A DNA stretch of 64,000 nucleotides from Lachnospiraceae bacterium C1.1. Lineage in GTDB: Bacteria; Bacillota; Clostridia; Lachnospirales; Lachnospiraceae. Positions 50,115 through 59,594 of the stretch are shown piece by piece (positions within the stretch are counted from its first letter, which is position 1; every line of letters starts with the position of its first letter). Location of the stretch: contig JAUISW010000001.1 in assembly GCA_030434875.1 (NCBI GenBank), positions 1,809,501 through 1,873,500 on the forward strand. Reading direction: 5' to 3'. The position numbers and the translations under genes are program-made. The notes beneath the pieces were generated by a model that saw nothing but the letters and a program-made list of their open reading frames with translations, did no database searches and was not told the origin of the DNA.

Positions 50115-50143
50115 CCCGATGCAGTCCTAGACCTTGCATCGGG
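50115..50143 (-). terminator. Terminator of the hydrogenase gene
   Basis: A perfect 9-bp stem CCCGATGCA/TGCATCGGG is followed on the minus strand by seven T residues, about 35 bases after the hydrogenase stop. Confidence 0.85.
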
Positions 50144-50177
50144 TTTTAATATCTATTTTAAATAAAGAACTATATGA

Positions 50178-51716
50178 TCAAGCATGTCTGTGCATTGAGA
50201 AGCTCTTAAGATCGATCTTTTCCATTTCAAGTGCTTCCTTGACATTTCTGTCATCTGCTTCCTGAATGAGCTTATCACGATCTTTCTTTGCAAGATTCTC
50301 TTTCTTGTGGCTTGAAGGTCCGCCTACGCAGCCTCCGATACAGGACATACCTTCCATGAAGTCTCCGTCCCACTTACCGAATTTCCACATAGTAAGATTC
50401 TTCTTACACTCTTCAAGTCCGTTGCAGACTGTTACATTGATCTCACTAGGATCAACACCCTGCTCCTTTAAGGACTCAACAACGGCTGCTGTAACACCGG
50501 CAGTGTTTCCGAAACGCTTACCAAACTTGGAAGCTTCCTGTGTTGTATTCTCAGCAGGCTCAAGTGTAACACCCTTAGCTCTCATCATAGCTCTGATCTC
50601 ACCGAAGGTTATAGCATAATCTGCATTTCCTTCAAGTTCAGAATCCCTGACTTCCGACTTCTTGGCAACGCAAGGTCCGATAAATACAACTACAGCTCCA
50701 GGATCCTTTGCCTTTATCATTCTGGACATAGCACACATAGGAGATACAGTTGTTGAAATATTGTCCTTAAATTCAGGGAAGTGCTTCTTTATATAATTTA
50801 CGAATGCAGGGCAGCATGAAGTTGTAAGTTTTTTGCCTTCTTTATAAGCTTCTGCCCACTCTTCTGCTTCATAATAAGCTGTAAGGTCTCCGCCAAGGGC
50901 AACTTCATAGCAATCTTCATAACCGATAGCCTTCATGCCCTTCTTCCAGCTTGCCATAGTGATCTGAGGTCCGAACTGACCCTCCCATGCAGGAGCAACC
51001 ATAGCATATACATGCTTTCCGGCTCTCATATCATTTATTATATTTACAACGGAAGTTTTGGTTCCTATAGCACCAAAAGGACATGCATGAACGCATCTTC
51101 CGCACTGTACGCATTTTTCTTCATCGATAACACAGATACCGTTTTCGTCCATGGTGATAGCACCTGTAGGACAGCTCTGCTTACAAGGTCTGATGAGGTC
51201 TGCTATAGCATTGTAAGGACATGCTCTTGCGCAGGCTCCACACTCTTTACATAATGACGGATCGATATATGAACGTCCGCCCTTTCCAATGGTGATAGCA
51301 CCAAATTTGCAGGCACTTCTGCAATTATGCTGCAGACATCCACGACAGTTATCTGTTACTGTGTATCTGGAAATCTGACAGTCATCACAAGCAGCTTCGA
51401 TAACCTGAACGATATTGTGTGTCTTACTGTTCGGTCTGGCATCAAGGCCCTCTGCAAGTCTGATTCTCTCTTTAACTATTTCTCTTTCTCTGAAAACGCA
51501 GCATCTGAATCTTGCTTTAGGTCCCGGTGATATTTCAAATGGAAGGGCATCTCTGCCTTCTTCAAGTTTTCCCTCATATGCAAGCCTTGCTACTTCTGTT
51601 AGAATAGTATGTTTGATATTTAATACGGTAACATCTCCATCAAGCATATTACGACATACGGATTTTCGAGCCTGAAAATCCTTTTCTCCTTTCAATTTAA
51701 AGCCCGTTCCTATCAA
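50178..51716 (-). CDS. Monomeric [FeFe] hydrogenase with N-terminal ferredoxin-like clusters
   Basis: This enzyme makes or uses H2 with ferredoxin as partner. The three H-cluster motifs are present: T-S-C-C-P-A-F, P-C-V-A-K-K-S-E and G-M-S-C-I-G-G-C-V-G-G. N-terminal cysteines in C-R-G-C-L-Q-H-N-C, C-K-E-C-G-A-C-A-R-A-C-P and C-V-Q-C-G-R-C-V-H-A-C-P bind further [4Fe-4S] clusters. The order and the motif variants fit the group B type (about 500 residues) rather than group A. The only start at the edge of the frame is TTG (51716), and no strong ribosome site is near, so the true start is uncertain. The PFOR gene lies directly upstream in the same direction. Confidence 0.88.
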   Translation of the reverse strand: MIGTGFKLKGEKDFQARKSVCRNMLDGDVTVLNIKHTILTEVARLAYEGKLEEGRDALPFEISPGPKARFRCCVFREREIVKERIRLAEGLDARPNSKTHNIVQVIEAACDDCQISRYTVTDNCRGCLQHNCRSACKFGAITIGKGGRSYIDPSLCKECGACARACPYNAIADLIRPCKQSCPTGAITMDENGICVIDEEKCVQCGRCVHACPFGAIGTKTSVVNIINDMRAGKHVYAMVAPAWEGQFGPQITMASWKKGMKAIGYEDCYEVALGGDLTAYYEAEEWAEAYKEGKKLTTSCCPAFVNYIKKHFPEFKDNISTTVSPMCAMSRMIKAKDPGAVVVFIGPCVAKKSEVRDSELEGNADYAITFGEIRAMMRAKGVTLEPAENTTQEASKFGKRFGNTAGVTAAVVESLKEQGVDPSEINVTVCNGLEECKKNLTMWKFGKWDGDFMEGMSCIGGCVGGPSSHKKENLAKKDRDKLIQEADDRNVKEALEMEKIDLKSFSMHRHA

Positions 51717-51756
51717 CCGGCAACTTGTTTAATATTTCACAATCATTACTGTTAAA

Positions 51757-51788
51757 AGACCTCCGGCACTTTATAATGCCGAAGGTCT
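51757..51788 (-). terminator. Hairpin between PFOR and hydrogenase genes
   Basis: AGACCT-CGGCA pairs with TGCCG-AGGTCT with one mismatch (12-bp stem), followed on the minus strand by TTTTAAC. It may reduce, but not fully stop, transcription into the hydrogenase gene. Confidence 0.7.
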
Positions 51789-51808
51789 AAATTACTTAGC
51801 TATCAGCT

Positions 51809-54800
51809 TCAAGCCTTTGTTGTATCATAGAGATCTACGAGACTCTCAAGATACTCGAAGTGCTTCTTGGAGTTCTCCTTAGCAGCCTCAAAGAGTCTGT
51901 CTGCCTTCTCTTTGTTAACCTTCTGAAGAGCTGTGTAACGAGCTTCTCCACTAAGGAATTCCATGTAATCCTTTGTTGCAGCCTTAGAATCAAGAGTGAA
52001 CTTCTTGTCTGCAGCAGGGTTGAATCTGAAGAGGTTCCAATAACCTGTCTCAACAGCCTTCTTCTCTTCTTCCATAGCCTTGCCCATACCAACTCTGATT
52101 CTGTGGTTGATACAAGGAGCATAACCGATGATAAGTGAAGGTCCGTGATAAGCCTCAGCTTCCTTAAGAGCCTTAACAAGCTGGTTCATGTTTGCACCCA
52201 TTGATACCTGAGCAACATATACATAACCATAGCTCATAGCGATAGAAGCAAGATCCTTCTGCTTGATCTCCTTACCACCTGCAGCGAACTGTGCAACTGC
52301 ACCTGTAGGTGTAGCCTTTGAAGACTGTCCGCCTGTATTTGAGTAAACCTCAGTGTTGAATACGAATACGTTTACATCCTCACCGGAAGCAAGAACATGA
52401 TCAAGTCCGCCAAATCCGATATCGAATGCCCATCCGTCACCACCGAAGATCCACTGTGACTTCTTAGCGAGGAAGTCCTTCTCTGCTACGATTGCCTTAG
52501 CTTCAGCAGAGCCGTTCTTCTCAAGAGCTTCTACAAGTGCATTGGCAGCATCTGTGTTAAGCTCTGTGGAATCATATGTCTCGATCCACTTATCAGCAGC
52601 AGCCTTTACAGCAGCATCATTCTCTGCAAGAGCAAGTACCTGATCCTTGAGGTTGCTTCTGAGTGTCTTCTGAGCAAGAGCCATACCAAATCCGAACTCA
52701 GCGTTGTCCTCGAAGAGGGAGTTATCCCATGCAGGACCGTGACCAGCCTTGTTAACGGTATAAGGTGTTGAAGGTGAAGAGTTACCCCAGATAGATGAGC
52801 ATCCTGTAGCATTTGCAATGTACATTCTGTCACCGAAGAGCTGAGTGATGAGCTTAGCATAAGGTGTCTCACCACAGCCTGCGCAAGCGCCTGAGAACTC
52901 AAGGAGAGGCTGTCTGAACTGGCTTCCCTTAACTGAAGCGATACCAAACTTGTTGATAACATCTTCTTTATCGTCAAGTGATACAGCGTAGTCGAAGTAC
53001 TTCTGCTCAGCCTTAAGAGCATCATCAAGAGTCTTCATCTCAAGAGCCTTGTTGCCCTTCATGCCAGGACATACGTTAGCACAGCTTCCGCATCCAAGGC
53101 AGTCCATATCAGATACAACAACTGAGAACTTGTACTCAGGCATACCTGTCATATCCTTGTAAGGCATTCCTTCCGGAGCCTTAGCAGCCTCGTCAGCTGT
53201 CATAGCGTTAAGACGGATAGCAGCGTGAGGACATACATATGAACAGAAACCACACTGGATACAATTATCAGGATTCCATACAGGAACAGCTACGGAAACA
53301 CCACGCTTCTCGTATGCAGCAGCACCTGAAGGTGTGTAACCATTCTCATATTTCTTAACAACAGATACAGGTATTGAGTTACCTTCCTGTGAAGATACTT
53401 TGATCTGGATGTCGTTAACGAAGTCGATAACTTCCTTACGGCCTTCTGTAGCCTTAGGATAATCAAGACCCTCATCAACGCAGTTTGACCAGTCAGCCGG
53501 TACTGCAACTTCGTGGAAGTTCTTAGCACCAAGGTCGATAGCGTTCCAGTTCTTCTGAACTACGTCATCACCCTTAAGACCGTAGGTCTTCTTAGCAGCA
53601 GCCTTCATAAGCTCGATAGCCTTGTCCTGAGGAATGATTCCTGTGAGGCAGAAGAATGCTGACTGAAGGATAGTATTGATACGTGTAGGGCCCATGCCGG
53701 ACTCAATACCGCACTTAACACCATCGATAGTAACGAGCTTGATCTTATGATCAGCAATGTACTTCTTTACCTGGCCGGGAAGGTGCTTTCCAAGCTCCTC
53801 ATCTGACCAAGGGCAGTTAAGAAGGAATGTGCCGCCATCAACAAGTTCCTGAACCATGTTGTACTTTCTTACGTATGCTGCATTGTGGCAAGCTACGAAG
53901 TTAGCCTTGTGGATAAGGTATGTTGACTTGATAGCCTTATCACCAAATCTCAGGTGAGACATTGTGATACCGCCGGACTTCTTTGAATCATAGTCAAAGT
54001 ATGCCTGAACGTATTTATCTGTGTTGTCACCGATGATCTTGATGGAGTTCTTGTTAGCACCAACAGTACCGTCAGCACCAAGGCCCCAGAACTTACAGCA
54101 AACTGTTCCTTCAGGAGTTGTAACAAGATCCTCACCTGCATCAAGTGAAAGATGGGTTACATCATCAGTGATACCGATTGTGAACTCAGACTTCTCTGTA
54201 TTGTGATATACAGCAACGATCTGGTTAGGAGTTGTATCGTTAGAACCAAGACCGTAACGACCGGAATTGATTGTAACATCCTTGAAAGCAGTTCCACGTA
54301 CAGCAGCCATAACATCGAGTGCAAGAGGCTCTCCGATTGATCCGGGCTCTTTTGTACGATCAAGAACTGAGATTGTCTTAACTGTAGAAGGAATTGTCTT
54401 AATGAACTCCTCAACAACGAAAGGTCTGTAAAGTCTTACTTTGATAAGACCAACCTTCTCACCCTTATCAGCAAGATAATCAATTGTCTCTTCGATAGTG
54501 TCATTAACTGAACCCATAGCAACGATTACGTGCTCTGCATCAGCTGCACCATAGTAGTTGAAGAGCTTGTAGTCTGTACCAAGCTTCTCATTGATCTTGT
54601 TCATGTACTTTGTAACAATTGCAGGAAGCTCATTGTATGCAGAGTTACATGCTTCTCTTGTCTGGAAGAATACATCCGGGTTCTGAGCTGAGCCCATTTC
54701 GCAAGGATGATTCGGGTTAAGTGCGTTAGCCTTGAACTCAGCGATTGCCTCCTTAGGAAGGATATCGTCAAAGTCCTCATTTGACCAGCAGTCAATTTTC

Positions 54801-55342
54801 TGTATTTCGTGAGAAGTACGGAAACCATCAAAGAAGTTGATGAAAGGAAGCTTACCTTCGATTGCTGAAAGATATGCAACGGGAGTAAGATCCATAACTT
54901 CCTGTACAGAAGATTCGCAAAGCATTGCGCATCCTGTCTGACGGCAAGCATAGACATCGGAGTGATCTCCGAAGATATTCAGTGCGTGCGAAGCTACGCA
55001 ACGAGCTGAAACGTTGAATACACCGGGAAGTCTCTCACCTGCAACCTTGTAAAGGTTCGGGATCATAAGAAGAAGTCCCTGTGAAGCTGTGTAAGTAGAT
55101 GTAAGAGCACCTGTTACAAGTGAACCGTGAACGGCACCTGCTGCTCCTGCCTCTGACTGCATCTCGACCATTTTAACGGTATTGCCGAAAATGTTCTTTC
55201 TACCCTGTGTAGCCCACTCATCTGTGTGCTCTGCCATAGGTGATGAAGGTGTAATAGGGTAAATAGCTGCAACTTCCGTAAATATATACGATGCGTGTGC
55301 GGCTGCTTCATTACCATCCATGGTCTTTTTAAATCTTGCCAT
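51809..55342 (-). CDS. nifJ: Pyruvate:ferredoxin (flavodoxin) oxidoreductase
   Basis: PFOR oxidises pyruvate with CoA to acetyl-CoA and CO2 and passes two electrons to ferredoxin. At 1177 residues it is the full one-chain type. In order: pyruvate domain I with Y-P-I-T-P-S-S-P-M-A-E, domain II, the CoA-binding domain III, two ferredoxin-type clusters (C-I-Q-C-G-F-C-S-Y-V-C-P and C-L-G-C-G-S-C-A-N-V-C-P), and the thiamine-PP domain with C-A-G-C-G-E-T-P-Y and G-D-G-W-A-F-D-I-G. GTAGGAGG precedes the ATG. Together with the hydrogenase it forms the main fermentative H2 route. Confidence 0.97.
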   Translation of the reverse strand: MARFKKTMDGNEAAAHASYIFTEVAAIYPITPSSPMAEHTDEWATQGRKNIFGNTVKMVEMQSEAGAAGAVHGSLVTGALTSTYTASQGLLLMIPNLYKVAGERLPGVFNVSARCVASHALNIFGDHSDVYACRQTGCAMLCESSVQEVMDLTPVAYLSAIEGKLPFINFFDGFRTSHEIQKIDCWSNEDFDDILPKEAIAEFKANALNPNHPCEMGSAQNPDVFFQTREACNSAYNELPAIVTKYMNKINEKLGTDYKLFNYYGAADAEHVIVAMGSVNDTIEETIDYLADKGEKVGLIKVRLYRPFVVEEFIKTIPSTVKTISVLDRTKEPGSIGEPLALDVMAAVRGTAFKDVTINSGRYGLGSNDTTPNQIVAVYHNTEKSEFTIGITDDVTHLSLDAGEDLVTTPEGTVCCKFWGLGADGTVGANKNSIKIIGDNTDKYVQAYFDYDSKKSGGITMSHLRFGDKAIKSTYLIHKANFVACHNAAYVRKYNMVQELVDGGTFLLNCPWSDEELGKHLPGQVKKYIADHKIKLVTIDGVKCGIESGMGPTRINTILQSAFFCLTGIIPQDKAIELMKAAAKKTYGLKGDDVVQKNWNAIDLGAKNFHEVAVPADWSNCVDEGLDYPKATEGRKEVIDFVNDIQIKVSSQEGNSIPVSVVKKYENGYTPSGAAAYEKRGVSVAVPVWNPDNCIQCGFCSYVCPHAAIRLNAMTADEAAKAPEGMPYKDMTGMPEYKFSVVVSDMDCLGCGSCANVCPGMKGNKALEMKTLDDALKAEQKYFDYAVSLDDKEDVINKFGIASVKGSQFRQPLLEFSGACAGCGETPYAKLITQLFGDRMYIANATGCSSIWGNSSPSTPYTVNKAGHGPAWDNSLFEDNAEFGFGMALAQKTLRSNLKDQVLALAENDAAVKAAADKWIETYDSTELNTDAANALVEALEKNGSAEAKAIVAEKDFLAKKSQWIFGGDGWAFDIGFGGLDHVLASGEDVNVFVFNTEVYSNTGGQSSKATPTGAVAQFAAGGKEIKQKDLASIAMSYGYVYVAQVSMGANMNQLVKALKEAEAYHGPSLIIGYAPCINHRIRVGMGKAMEEEKKAVETGYWNLFRFNPAADKKFTLDSKAATKDYMEFLSGEARYTALQKVNKEKADRLFEAAKENSKKHFEYLESLVDLYDTTKA

Positions 55343-55707
55343 TAATAATTCCTCCTACCTTTTATAAAAGTTAGTTAAATTAGTTTTTGTGTACCATTAA
55401 ACATGCATAAAAACTCCGTGCACGAAAATAACCGTCAACGAACCCATCCGGATAAATTCGAATTCGTCAAACGGACCCTCGAAGTTCTTTTTCATTCAAA
55501 TAATACACACTAACTACCGCACTGCAATATTAACATATTTGAGGGGTAATGTAAACTGATTGAAATCAAGGAAATGGTTATTTTACTATAAATCAATCAA
55601 GTTTTTATGTTAAAATCCGTCAATTATCACCAAGCCGTTTTTTAGTTACCTATCGCTAACATAAATTTAAACAAAAACAGCTTTGTATAGCATTTCTATA
55701 TAATAAA
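55343..55707. other. Leader and promoter region of nifJ
   Basis: I see no gene. The region before nifJ is about 365 bases, unusually long for this window. It is AT-rich toward the far end and includes the small palindrome AATTCGAATT near 55457. No single convincing promoter or riboswitch stands out. Confidence 0.35.
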
Positions 55708-55745
55708 AACCCTGCAAGTCTGTGCTAACATCAACTTACAGGGTT
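55708..55745 (-). terminator. Terminator of the ClC gene
   Basis: AACCCTG-AAGT pairs with ACTT-CAGGGTT with one mismatch, followed on the minus strand by TTTTTATTATA. The 100 bases between it and the ClC stop (55746-55849) have no gene. Confidence 0.75.
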
Positions 55746-55849
55746 GTTTAAACCAGGTCATCTGATTTCCTGAAAAATACCTATTTATTGAAAATTTTTA
55801 CCTATAATTTATCTGTGAATTTTTTATCTGATCTCATTTTTTCAATAAT

Positions 55850-57145
55850 TCAGTCAAAATCATCATAATCATCCGTGACCTTTTTATTTATAAATTTCGT
55901 TTTGATCTTGGAATACATTATCCTCTGTGTAGCATAAAGGCTCATATAACCGCTCATTACATAACTTACTGCAATTGCGAGCAGGAAATATGCCGCATCA
56001 TTAAATCCGAAAAGCTCGCAGCATATAAGCAATGAGGTTATAGGGCAGTTTGTCACACCACAGAACATAGCTGCCATTCCGCACGCTGCAGCAATAGATG
56101 TAGGTATACCCGTAAATGAAGCAAACCAGGCTCCAAATGTTGCACCAATAAAAAATGAAGGTACGATCTCACCACCCTTATATCCTGAACCGATACTTAT
56201 GGCGGTAAATATCATTTTTGCTATAAATGCATACCAGACCACATCTCCTTTTACAGCTCTTGTGATAACCTCCATTCCGGCACCGTTATAATCAGTAGTT
56301 CCAAGCAGTAGTGTAAGCAAAACAACCGCAATACCGCCTACTGCAATAGCTATATATTGATTCTTAAATACTGACGCAAACATTTTCGAGCTATTCTTAA
56401 GCATTAAAACAAAAAGTACACTTACAACGGCAACACAGACTGACATAAGAACTATCATCATCGGATATTTTACCGTATCCGTAGGGGTTCTAAGTATTGC
56501 AATAGTCTCACTGTCAAATCCAAGAAAAAAAGCAAATCTTGATGCAACAAGCGATGAGATAAAACAAGGAAAAAGTGCAGAATACTGCATGATTCCTATG
56601 CTTATGACCTCCATGGGGAAGATGGCTGCTGCAACAGGCGTTCCGAATATTGCTGAAAACGCTGCGCTCATTCCGCACATGATTATAACTCTTTTATCAT
56701 TTTCATCCAGCCATTTTTCAGGTATTACCTTTGAACATGCACCGAGCGAACCTCCGAGCTGCAAAGCAGCACCTTCTCTTCCGACCGATCCTCCACAGAG
56801 GTGAGTAAGTATAGTAGATATGAATATCAGTCCCGACATCCTGATCGGCAGGCTTCCATCCGCCTGTAATGTTGAAATGACCTTATTCGTTCCTCCCGGT
56901 TTCCTTACTCCTGCACGATGATAGAGGAAAATTATCAGAAGACCTGCGATTGGCAGAAAATAGAGGATCCAGGGATTCTCAGCCCTGAAACTGTTTGCTC
57001 TCCCGTCAAGCCAGGAAAAAGCGACACTCACAATTCCGACAAAGCTTCCGGTCAACAGAGCAATAACAAACCATTTGAGCATATAGAAAAAATCTTTTCC
57101 GGCTCTCTTAAAATTATGTATGACTTCATAAAAGAATTCACGCAT
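55850..57145 (-). CDS. ClC-family anion channel or antiporter, possibly the fluoride type
   Basis: This is an integral membrane protein of 431 residues. G-G-S-V-G-R-E-G-A-A-L-Q-L-G-G-S matches the ClC G-x-E-G block, and G-S-G-Y-K-G-G-E-I-V-P-S-F-F-I-G the second selectivity block. The replaced G-K-E-G-P motif and G-G-E-I-V-P resemble the ClC(F) fluoride/proton antiporter branch rather than the chloride type, but I do not see that branch's typical Asn-rich filter. GGGAGAG precedes the ATG. It lies 37 bases after the lrgB-like gene in the same direction, so it is probably the third gene of that unit. Confidence 0.75.
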   Translation of the reverse strand: MREFFYEVIHNFKRAGKDFFYMLKWFVIALLTGSFVGIVSVAFSWLDGRANSFRAENPWILYFLPIAGLLIIFLYHRAGVRKPGGTNKVISTLQADGSLPIRMSGLIFISTILTHLCGGSVGREGAALQLGGSLGACSKVIPEKWLDENDKRVIIMCGMSAAFSAIFGTPVAAAIFPMEVISIGIMQYSALFPCFISSLVASRFAFFLGFDSETIAILRTPTDTVKYPMMIVLMSVCVAVVSVLFVLMLKNSSKMFASVFKNQYIAIAVGGIAVVLLTLLLGTTDYNGAGMEVITRAVKGDVVWYAFIAKMIFTAISIGSGYKGGEIVPSFFIGATFGAWFASFTGIPTSIAAACGMAAMFCGVTNCPITSLLICCELFGFNDAAYFLLAIAVSYVMSGYMSLYATQRIMYSKIKTKFINKKVTDDYDDFD

Positions 57146-57182
57146 TTAGTCAAATCTCTCCCTTGTTTTTATTTAATAACTA

Positions 57183-57875
57183 TCAGAGAAACATGGCAAA
57201 TATCGGTGCTCCGACAACCGTAAGTATACCTGCAACAGCTATGGACAGACTGCTCATTGCACCTTCTACCTGTCCAAGTTCCATGGCTTTTGCTGTTCCT
57301 ATGGCATGTGCCGAAGTTCCAAGGGCAACTCCCCTTGCGATCGGCTCTTCTATCTTAAAAAGCTTAAAAATAAAATCTGCCGCAATATTTCCAAATACCC
57401 CTGTAATTATTATAGATGCTACTGTTATTGTAACATATCCTCCGAGTTCTTCCGAGACTCCCATTCCTATTGCCGTAGTTATTGATTTAGGAAGCAGTGT
57501 TACATACTCCTCATGTGACATTTTCATTATAAAGGCACACACCATTATCGTTGCAAGACTTACTATTACTCCTGAGATTATCCCGGCTGCAATAGCCCTG
57601 AAATTTTTCTTTAAGAGCTCAAACTGCTCATAGAGCGGGATTGCAAGGCATACTGTTGCCGGCGTCAGAAAGTAACTTATATATTTTGCACCTGAATTAT
57701 ATGTTTCGTAATCAATATTTCCAACGATCAGAACTACAATCGTGAGTACTATGGAAATAAGCAAAGGATTAAGTATCGCAAGCCTGAATTTTCTCTTAAG
57801 CACTGCTCCTGCAGCATAAGCAAGAAGACTCACCGTAACTCCTGCAAAAGTAGAATTTACAAATATCTCATTCAT
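57183..57875 (-). CDS. LrgB-family membrane protein
   Basis: The start is the ATG at 57875 (M-N-E-I-F-V), with GGGAGG before it; it overlaps the end of the LrgA-like gene by eight bases. It has about six membrane helices, with P-K-S-I-T-T-A-I-G-M-G, G-V-F-G-N-I-A-A and the conserved G-T-S-A-H-A-I-G-T-A-K-A block. LrgB with LrgA acts in control of murein hydrolase export, cell lysis and, in some species, pyruvate uptake. Pyruvate traffic would be fitting near PFOR, but this is only an idea. Confidence 0.9.
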   Translation of the reverse strand: MNEIFVNSTFAGVTVSLLAYAAGAVLKRKFRLAILNPLLISIVLTIVVLIVGNIDYETYNSGAKYISYFLTPATVCLAIPLYEQFELLKKNFRAIAAGIISGVIVSLATIMVCAFIMKMSHEEYVTLLPKSITTAIGMGVSEELGGYVTITVASIIITGVFGNIAADFIFKLFKIEEPIARGVALGTSAHAIGTAKAMELGQVEGAMSSLSIAVAGILTVVGAPIFAMFL

Positions 57876-58227
57876 CTTTTTTTCCTCCCTTGCGGATAAT
57901 TGTCTGAGCTGCAAGACCGCTTGCGACCATAACTGTTATTGTAGTTACCAGCGTTGCAGAGATCACTCTTACAATAATAGGCTGCAGAACTCCCCAGGAC
58001 TCAAGAAGTCCAACTCCGGCAGGTATGAACATTACGGGCATTATCTCTATAAGAAAATCCCCGACTCCCTTAACCGATCCAAGCTTTACCAATCCTGTTT
58101 CAAGCAGAATAAATAGAATGATCATACCGTATATGCTGGCCGGAACCGGCAGTGGAAGAAAGATTTTCAAAAGTTCGCCCACAAAGGAAATAATCATGAT
58201 GACAAGAAACTGTTTTAAGTATTTCAA
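57868..58227 (-). CDS. LrgA/CidA-family holin-like protein
   Basis: The start is TTG at 58227 (M-K-Y-L-K-Q-F-L), well spaced after GAGAGGAAG. A longer frame begins at 58245, but the family's usual beginning is M-K-Y-L-K-Q. The protein has four membrane helices and the hallmark L-P-L-P-V-P-A-S-I-Y-G-M near residue 26. It is the partner of the LrgB-like protein downstream. Confidence 0.88.
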   Translation of the reverse strand: MKYLKQFLVIMIISFVGELLKIFLPLPVPASIYGMIILFILLETGLVKLGSVKGVGDFLIEIMPVMFIPAGVGLLESWGVLQPIIVRVISATLVTTITVMVASGLAAQTIIRKGGKKDE

Positions 58228-58358
58228 AATATCTTCCTCTCTCAAAGCACCAAAGACGGATTTTTGTAAAATACAACCAAAAATTCATGATCTGCTTTGT
58301 AAAAAATTAACAGTAACGATTATAATCCTTTGATATTAAAGATTCAAGAACAAAAAAA

Positions 58359-58391
58359 AACAGATCGGACTTTTTTTGAGCCCGACCTGTT
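58359..58391 (-). terminator. Terminator of the flavodiiron protein gene
   Basis: AACAG-TCGG pairs with CCGA-CTGTT (one mismatch), followed on the minus strand by nine T residues, 17 bases after the stop. Confidence 0.85.
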
Positions 58392-58407
58392 ATAAATCAT
58401 TTCACCA

Positions 58408-59571
58408 TCAGATTCCTGCAACCACTATAGCTTTTGCAAGTGCATCCATTGTCTCTTCATTTGCACTTGTATATCTTGATTTAATTGATACCGTCTCATC
58501 GAGGATCTTAATATCTTTCATAGATTCAAGATATCCTCTCATTGCCTTTGCCGCCATAGGAGCCCAGGTTCCGTTCTCAAGAAGTCCTACGGTACGGTTT
58601 CTGTAAGTCTTGATCTGAAGATGATGAAGGAAATCCTCCATCGGTACAAATGCCCCGCCATCATAAGTTGCCGCGCAAAGTACCATTCTGTCATATCTGA
58701 AAGCATCCTCTACGCACTTTGATATATCAGTACGGCTGAGATCTGCAACGACTACTTTTGATTCCCCCATCGAGCGTATCTTATCGGCAAGGATCTCCGC
58801 AGCCTTCCTGGTGTGTCCATGAATTGACGCATAGGCAATAAATACGCCCTTTTCCTCGCTCTTATAGCTTGACCAGGTATTGTAAAGATCGAGGTAATAT
58901 CCAAGATTCTCAGTCAATATCGGTCCATGCAGCGGCAGTATCTTCTCAATCTGAAGACCTGCTGCCTTTTTAAGGAGTGCCTGAACCTGTGCGCCATATT
59001 TTCCAACAATATTAATATAATATCTTCTGGCTTCTCCTGCCCATTCCTCGTCAGTATCAAGGCTTCCGAATTTTCCGAAACCATCAGCCGAGAAAAGTAC
59101 TTTTTCAGAAAGCTCATAAGTGACCATAACCTCAGGCCAGTGAACCATGGGTGCCATCACAAACTTAAGTGTGTGACTTCCGAGTGAAATCTCATCTCCC
59201 TCTTTAACTTCGACCTTTCTTTCTGAGATATCCGCATCAAAAAACTGTCCTATATACTGGAATGTCTTGGCATTTCCTACTATCTTTGCCTCAGGATATT
59301 TCTCGATCGCACAGGCAAGAGATCCGGAGTGATCCGGCTCCATATGCTGAACTACTATGTAGTCAAGCTTTCTTCCTGCGAGTTCTTTTTCAAGATTTTT
59401 ACTCCACTCTTCTGTTCCTCTCGGATCGACTGTATCCATAAGTGCAGTTTTTTCATCAAGAATGAGATAAGAATTATAAGATACACCGTTTTTAACGATA
59501 TACTGGCTCTCAAACAGATCTATCGTCTTGTCGTCAACGCCAATATACTTAATGCTGTCAGAAATAAACAT
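58408..59571 (-). CDS. Flavodiiron protein (FprA family)
   Basis: This is a cytoplasmic two-domain enzyme that reduces O2 to water, or NO to N2O, protecting anaerobes. The N-terminal metallo-beta-lactamase fold carries the diiron ligands: H-M-E-P-D-H, M-V-H-W-P-E, S-A-D-G-F-G and L-H-G-P. The C-terminal flavodoxin domain (about 245-387) starts G-V-F-I-A-Y-A-S-I-H-G-H-T for FMN. Length 387 is typical of the simplest class A, which takes electrons from rubredoxin; no rubredoxin gene is next to it. GGAGGG precedes the ATG. Confidence 0.93.
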   Translation of the reverse strand: MFISDSIKYIGVDDKTIDLFESQYIVKNGVSYNSYLILDEKTALMDTVDPRGTEEWSKNLEKELAGRKLDYIVVQHMEPDHSGSLACAIEKYPEAKIVGNAKTFQYIGQFFDADISERKVEVKEGDEISLGSHTLKFVMAPMVHWPEVMVTYELSEKVLFSADGFGKFGSLDTDEEWAGEARRYYINIVGKYGAQVQALLKKAAGLQIEKILPLHGPILTENLGYYLDLYNTWSSYKSEEKGVFIAYASIHGHTRKAAEILADKIRSMGESKVVVADLSRTDISKCVEDAFRYDRMVLCAATYDGGAFVPMEDFLHHLQIKTYRNRTVGLLENGTWAPMAAKAMRGYLESMKDIKILDETVSIKSRYTSANEETMDALAKAIVVAGI

Positions 59572-59594
59572 TTCAACCCTCCATTTAATTTATC

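Noticed and set aside
57146..57182. Fluoride riboswitch before the ClC gene
   Set aside because: The gap to lrgB is only 37 bases and shows no crcB-motif pattern; the upstream genes of the unit also have none that I can see.
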